Shown here: positions 60,064-64,000 of the stretch, in pieces
How positions within the stretch are numbered: position 1 is the first letter of the stretch
Layout of the letters: each line of letters opens with the position of its first letter
Origin: Umezawaea sp049997955
GTDB lineage: Bacteria > Actinomycetota > Actinomycetes > Mycobacteriales > Pseudonocardiaceae
Length of the DNA: 64,000 nucleotides
Assembly (NCBI GenBank): GCA_049997955.1
Contig: JAEBDY010000010.1
Location: 62,001 to 126,000, forward strand
Direction of reading: 5' to 3'
Position numbers and translations under genes: made by a program
Notes under the pieces: model-generated
What the model was told of the DNA's origin: nothing
What the model saw: only the letters and a program-made list of their open reading frames with translations
Databases searched by the model: none

Positions 60064-61329
60064 GTGCCCGGCACGGCCAAGACCGACCGGTTCGACGGAG
60101 TGCTGATCACGGCGGCGCTGCTCGGCGCCAACGCGGCGAGCTACGTCTTCACGATCGTCGCCGCCCGGCTGCTCGCGCCGTCCACGTTCGGCGAGCTGAG
60201 CGCCCTGCTGGCGCTGCTCGTCGTCGGCATCGTGCCCGCGATGAGCCTCCAGGCGGCGGGTGCCCTGCGCATCGCGCGCGCCGCTCCCGGCAACCGCTCG
60301 GAGTCGGCAGAACTCGTCGGTCTGGGCCTCGCGGTGAGCGCGGTCAGCCTGCTGTGCGCGCTGGTGGTGTCGCCCGCGCTGGTGGCCCTGCTGCACCTGG
60401 ACGGCTACTGGCCCGCGCTGTGGCTCGCGCTGGCGCTGACCCCGCTGACGGTGCTCGGCCTGTTCCACGGGCTGTTGCAGGGCGCGCGGCGCTTCGGCGC
60501 GCTGGCCCTGCTCGTCGGCATGGAGGCCCTGGGCAAGGTCGGCGGCGGACTGGCCGGTCTGCTGCTGGGCCGCGACTCCACGTCCGCGCTCGCGGGCACG
60601 GTCATCGGCTCGGCCGTCGTCGCGGTCGCGGGCTGGCTGCTGTGCGGGCGTCCCCGGCCGTCCCGGCCCCGCCGCCACGCGGGCGGCGAGGTGCTGCACG
60701 CGGCGCAGGCCATGCTCGCGCTGGTGCTGCTGGTGAACCTCGACCTGGTGCTGGCGCGGCACCACCTGCCCGCGCGGGACGCGGGGGCGTACGCCATCGG
60801 CTCGGTGGTGACGAAGGTGGCGTACTGGCTGCCGCAGGCGGTGGGCGTGATCGTGCTGCCCAAGCTCGTGCACTCCGCCGCCCGGCACGCCGCGCTGCTG
60901 GCGGCGCTCGCCACCTGCGCGGCGCTCAACGCGCTCGTGGTGCTCGGAGCGGCCCTGTTCGGCCCCACGGCGATGGGCATGATCGGCGGTCGGGCCTACG
61001 CCGGGAACTCCCTGCCGCTGTGGCAGTTCGCGCTCGTCGGCGCGTTCCTCTCGCTCGTGCAGCTGCTGCTGTTCGCCCGGATCGCCAGCGCCGACCGCCG
61101 CTCCACGGTCGCGGTGTGGGTGGTGGTCGCGGTGGAGATCGCGCTGATCTCGTTGTGGCTCAACGACTCCCCCACGCAGGTGGTCGCGGCGGCGTCGGTC
61201 GCGACCGGTCTGCTCGTGGTGGTCGGCGCGGTGGTCGAGTTCCGGGCTCAGCGCTCGAACGGGTCGAAGCAGGACGCCACGACGGCGGCGACCGCCACCA
61301 GCAGCGCCCCCTGGACCACGGGACCGTAA
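60064..61329 (+). CDS. MOP-superfamily polysaccharide/lipid-linked oligosaccharide flippase
   Basis: The 421-residue protein has about 12 membrane helices with the MATE/Wzx-like pattern: GVLITAALLGANAASYVFTI, AARLLAPSTFGELSALLAL, a mid-protein GLFHGLLQGARRFGALALLV, then the second-half signature RDAGAYAIGSVVTKVAYWLP. It likely moves a polyprenyl-linked glycan precursor across the membrane for the arabinan/mannan enzymes. GTG 60064 was used. The C-terminal 82 bases overlap the AftD gene on the other strand. Confidence 0.87.
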   Translation: MPGTAKTDRFDGVLITAALLGANAASYVFTIVAARLLAPSTFGELSALLALLVVGIVPAMSLQAAGALRIARAAPGNRSESAELVGLGLAVSAVSLLCALVVSPALVALLHLDGYWPALWLALALTPLTVLGLFHGLLQGARRFGALALLVGMEALGKVGGGLAGLLLGRDSTSALAGTVIGSAVVAVAGWLLCGRPRPSRPRRHAGGEVLHAAQAMLALVLLVNLDLVLARHHLPARDAGAYAIGSVVTKVAYWLPQAVGVIVLPKLVHSAARHAALLAALATCAALNALVVLGAALFGPTAMGMIGGRAYAGNSLPLWQFALVGAFLSLVQLLLFARIASADRRSTVAVWVVVAVEIALISLWLNDSPTQVVAAASVATGLLVVVGAVVEFRAQRSNGSKQDATTAATATSSAPWTTGP

Positions 61330-64000
61330 GCCCACTCCTGGCTGTGGCCGAGCAGGCGTCCCGACACCGCTCCCACGCTGCCCACGACCATCCCGCACAG
61401 CGCGACGACCTTCGGCGCGGCGGGCCGGAACTCGCGCAGCAGCAACGTGGCGATGAGCGCGACCACCGGCAGCATCCCGCCGACCGCGAACAGCAGGACC
61501 CCCAGTGCGACCAGGGTCCAGCGGCTCGCGGTGGGCCGGGTCGACGTCGTGCGGGCCCGACGGCTGCCGACCGGGACGGCCACGACGCCGAGCACCGCGA
61601 GCGCGGACAGGCCGCCGACGAGCAGGCCGCCCTTGTACTGCGCGTCGGGCCGGAAGTCCAGGCGCACCAGGGCTTCCCGCCCCTGCGGCACGATCCACGC
61701 CTGCTGCCAGCCGTCGACGCGCGTGCGCGCCAGCTCGACGCCGTCGAGCGTCGCGGTCCACCCGGAGTTCGCGTTCTCGGGCACGCGCAGCACGGCCGCG
61801 TCGCCCGCGCCGACGGTGACCTCGCGGTGCGTGGCGTCCCACCGGTCGACCCGCACGTCCCGCTGCGCGGGCGGGCGGGTCTCGGCGCCCAGCGGGCGCA
61901 GTGCGGCGTCCTGCACGACGAACGTGGCGGACCGCGTGGTGCGCAGGTCGTGGTCGCCCGCCTTGAGCTCCAGCGCCTCGGACAGGTCGTCGTCGCACAT
62001 GACGGCGGCCAGCGGCCGGTGCCCGGTGACGTCGGCCAGGGTGCCCGCGACCGAGGTGTTGATCTTGTTGCCGTCGACCCGCACGACGGGCCCTTCGCCG
62101 CACGGCACGGTGAACGGCGTCTCCGGCGACACGGGCGGGAACAGGTCCTCCGCGCCGGTGAGCGTCAGCTCGGCGACGGCCCCCGGCCCCGGCGCGGCCC
62201 GGCCGTCGCCCGGCGGCGGGCCGGTGTCGAGGACCACGACGTCCAGCGAGGCGGTGGTGATCGGCTCGTCCAGCGCCACGACGCCGTCCTCGTCGACCCG
62301 CACCACGCTCGACGACCCTGGGGTGCGCAGCTCCAGTTCGACCGGCCGGTAGTTCGACGCGACCGGTTTCAGCTCCAGCGAGGAGAACGTGCGCGGCCCG
62401 TCCCAGCGCAGGCGCAGTTCCGGACGGGAGTCGGTGACGTCGGGGACCCACGCCGTCGCGGGATCGCCGTCCACGGCGGCGAGCGCGCTCGCCGAGGTGT
62501 CGCCCGCGAGCGTGGAGGTCGCCGTGACGGAGATCCCCTTGGGCTGCACGGGGTTCACCGCGCCCGCGGCGGCGACCACGGTCGCGGTCACCCGGTAGCG
62601 GGCGTCGACGTCCGTGCGGAACAGCCGCGCCAACCCGGCGGGCTCCTCGCCGAACCGGGAGATGCCCGAGTCGCAGCGCACCTGCGCCGCCGACGGGTAG
62701 CAGGCGGGCCGGAACTCGTCGCCGCGGCTGAAGGAGAACGCGGGCGCGCTCGGGGAACGGACGTCGGAGGGCACGCGCAGCGCGCGTTGCGCGGACGTGC
62801 CGGGCAGCACGAGTTCCTGGACGCCGACGTTGCCGTCCTGCCTGCCCGCGGTCATCTCCAGCACCTCGACCCGCACCCGGCTGGTGAGCCCCGCCGTGAC
62901 GGGGTAGGTGACCAGGCCGCCCTCCTCCGGCACGTCGTGGTCGGTCGACCCGGCCTCGGTGGTGATCCTGATCCGCGTCACCGGCCAGCCGACGCGCAGG
63001 TCGTTGAGCATCCGCAGCCCGACCTCGCCGATCACCCGCGGGGTGTCCAGGTCGACCTCCAGCCACTGCCCCACCGGGCCGGTGAAGCTGGACGAGTGCC
63101 ACGCCGAGTTCACGTCGCCGTCCACGGCGGAGAACGGCGCGTTGGCCGGGTCGATCGTGCCCGCCGCGTCGGCGTAGCTGGTGGACGTCGACGCCCGCAC
63201 GCCGCGGATGCCGCGGTACTCGGCGACGGTGGCGTGGTCGACACCGGGGAACGGCGACACGTCGAGCGCGGTCCGGCCCTGCCTGCCCTGGTCCTGCGCG
63301 GTCATCGTCTGGCTGAGGTTGTCGTTGACGCGGCCCACGTTGCGCTCGCGGCGGCGCAGGCCGTCGGTGACGATCCACCCGCTGGTCGCCTCGCCTGCGC
63401 GGTCGCCCGCGAGCACCGCGGGGCGGTCGCGCTCCAGTCCTCCCTGCGCCAGCAGGGGGAGCAGCGACTCCGGTCCGCCGCTGACGGTCGGCACGTCCCG
63501 CTCGGCGGTCACCGCCACCAGTGGGACGGGCCGGTCCACCTCGTACACCTCCAGCGCCCGGCCGGTGGCGTCGTCGTCCACGATGCTCGTCGGGTTCGCG
63601 TCGCGGATCTCGACCTCCGGCCCGAACTCCGCGACCCGCCGCAGCCCCGGCGAGCCCGCGAGTCCCCGCCGCAGCACGGCCAGCGGCGGCGCGTTCACCG
63701 CGAGGCGGTCGATGTCGTTGCGCAGCAGCAGGAAGCGGTAGCCGGAGCGGGCGAGGAAGTCCGCGAGGCCCGCCGAACCGCGCCCGCTCGCGAGCGCGTC
63801 GCCGACCGCGTCCATCATCCGCGTGTTGCCCTCGGAGCCCAGCGGCACCTGGTTGCGCACCGCCCACGGCGCCCCCGCGAGCGGCTGCACGGGCTCGTCG
63901 ACCGTGCGGCCCCAGGTGTACTGGCCGAAACCGGTCGCGGGCAGCAGCAGCGTGCGGGCCCTCGGGTCCTGCTCCGCGAGCCACGCCGTGGCCTGCGACC
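61248..64000 (-). CDS. aftD: AftD-like alpha-1,3-arabinofuranosyltransferase, C-terminal part (5' cut by window edge)
   Basis: The frame stays open to the window end; at least 917 residues are inside. The visible part includes SEGNTRMMDAVGDALASGRG and YRFLLLRNDIDRLA of the DUF3367/AftD core, then a discoidin/F5-8-like galactose-binding domain (AVDGDVNSAWHSSSF, then VGQWLEVDLDTPRVIGEVGL), a second carbohydrate-binding beta domain, and C-terminal membrane helices (LLVGGLSALAVLGVVAVPVG and two more). AftD adds alpha-1,3 branches to arabinogalactan or lipoarabinomannan at the outer membrane face. The GT-C catalytic N-terminus lies outside. Its 3' end overlaps the flippase gene by 82 bases. Confidence 0.88.
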   Translation of the reverse strand, partial: SQATAWLAEQDPRARTLLLPATGFGQYTWGRTVDEPVQPLAGAPWAVRNQVPLGSEGNTRMMDAVGDALASGRGSAGLADFLARSGYRFLLLRNDIDRLAVNAPPLAVLRRGLAGSPGLRRVAEFGPEVEIRDANPTSIVDDDATGRALEVYEVDRPVPLVAVTAERDVPTVSGGPESLLPLLAQGGLERDRPAVLAGDRAGEATSGWIVTDGLRRRERNVGRVNDNLSQTMTAQDQGRQGRTALDVSPFPGVDHATVAEYRGIRGVRASTSTSYADAAGTIDPANAPFSAVDGDVNSAWHSSSFTGPVGQWLEVDLDTPRVIGEVGLRMLNDLRVGWPVTRIRITTEAGSTDHDVPEEGGLVTYPVTAGLTSRVRVEVLEMTAGRQDGNVGVQELVLPGTSAQRALRVPSDVRSPSAPAFSFSRGDEFRPACYPSAAQVRCDSGISRFGEEPAGLARLFRTDVDARYRVTATVVAAAGAVNPVQPKGISVTATSTLAGDTSASALAAVDGDPATAWVPDVTDSRPELRLRWDGPRTFSSLELKPVASNYRPVELELRTPGSSSVVRVDEDGVVALDEPITTASLDVVVLDTGPPPGDGRAAPGPGAVAELTLTGAEDLFPPVSPETPFTVPCGEGPVVRVDGNKINTSVAGTLADVTGHRPLAAVMCDDDLSEALELKAGDHDLRTTRSATFVVQDAALRPLGAETRPPAQRDVRVDRWDATHREVTVGAGDAAVLRVPENANSGWTATLDGVELARTRVDGWQQAWIVPQGREALVRLDFRPDAQYKGGLLVGGLSALAVLGVVAVPVGSRRARTTSTRPTASRWTLVALGVLLFAVGGMLPVVALIATLLLREFRPAAPKVVALCGMVVGSVGAVSGRLLGHSQEWAYGPVVQGALLVAVAAVVASCFDPFER

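Overview
The window comes from a high-GC actinomycete with dense, translationally coupled genes and frequent GTG starts. MptB- and AftD-type lipoglycan/arabinan enzymes, SARP regulators, a modular PKS and many secreted polysaccharide-active enzymes point to the Pseudonocardiaceae (Saccharothrix/Actinosynnema/Lentzea-like). That placement is an inference from gene content. Both window edges cut genes: a polyketide synthase on the left and an AftD-like arabinosyltransferase on the right.

Layout. 0-5 kb: the last PKS module (AT-DH-KR-ACP-TE, with Cys where the thioesterase Ser should be), a perfect 28-bp hairpin, and two decayed genes (chorismatase-like and DUF2236-like). 5-8.3 kb: two palindromes, then mptB and lnt. 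8.3-12 kb: a DUF4956 / VTC-domain / CotH-kinase-CBM2 operon behind repeated CGAAAGTTTCG sites. 12-16.8 kb: TVP38 protein, KhtTU-type K+/H+ antiporter, a NarL-type two-component pair and a small membrane ORF. 16.9-18.7 kb: a lyase pseudogene, DUF5997, a helix-turn-helix-less LysR effector domain and a small ORF.

19-26 kb: a stressosome locus (STAS, RsbR, RsbS, RsbT, an ATPase-PP2C fusion, a hybrid histidine kinase and a receiver-PP2C RsbU-like protein), most of it joined by 4-base or shorter overlaps and facing an RsbW-like kinase stop to stop. 26-40 kb: an M28 aminopeptidase, a SARP whose 3' part reads antisense through that peptidase, and a striking cluster. The cluster has a BTAD regulator, two paralogous membrane pseudokinases, a Pro/Lys-rich envelope protein, and a MoxR-DUF58-transglutaminase-FN3 operon whose transglutaminase has lost its catalytic Cys and His. 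This is the best candidate for an undescribed system.

40-42.6 kb: a two-component pair with a divergent, paralogous orphan response regulator. 43-47.4 kb: four tandem family-1 pectate lyases behind a TTGACA-17-TACGGT promoter overlapped by a LacI-type palindrome. 47.4-54 kb: amino-acid dehydrogenase and FAD oxidase, FucU/RbsD, a class V aminotransferase and an amidase homologue lacking all three catalytic residues. 54-64 kb: a cell-envelope glycan locus (DUF3068, methyltransferase, GT4, acyltransferase-like protein, DUF2613, polytopic membrane protein, flippase, AftD) resembling, from memory, the mycobacterial Rv0224c-Rv0227c / Rv0236c region.

All calls are by eye from translated sequence; no database search was run. 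No rRNA, tRNA, CRISPR array, insertion sequence or phage gene was recognised.
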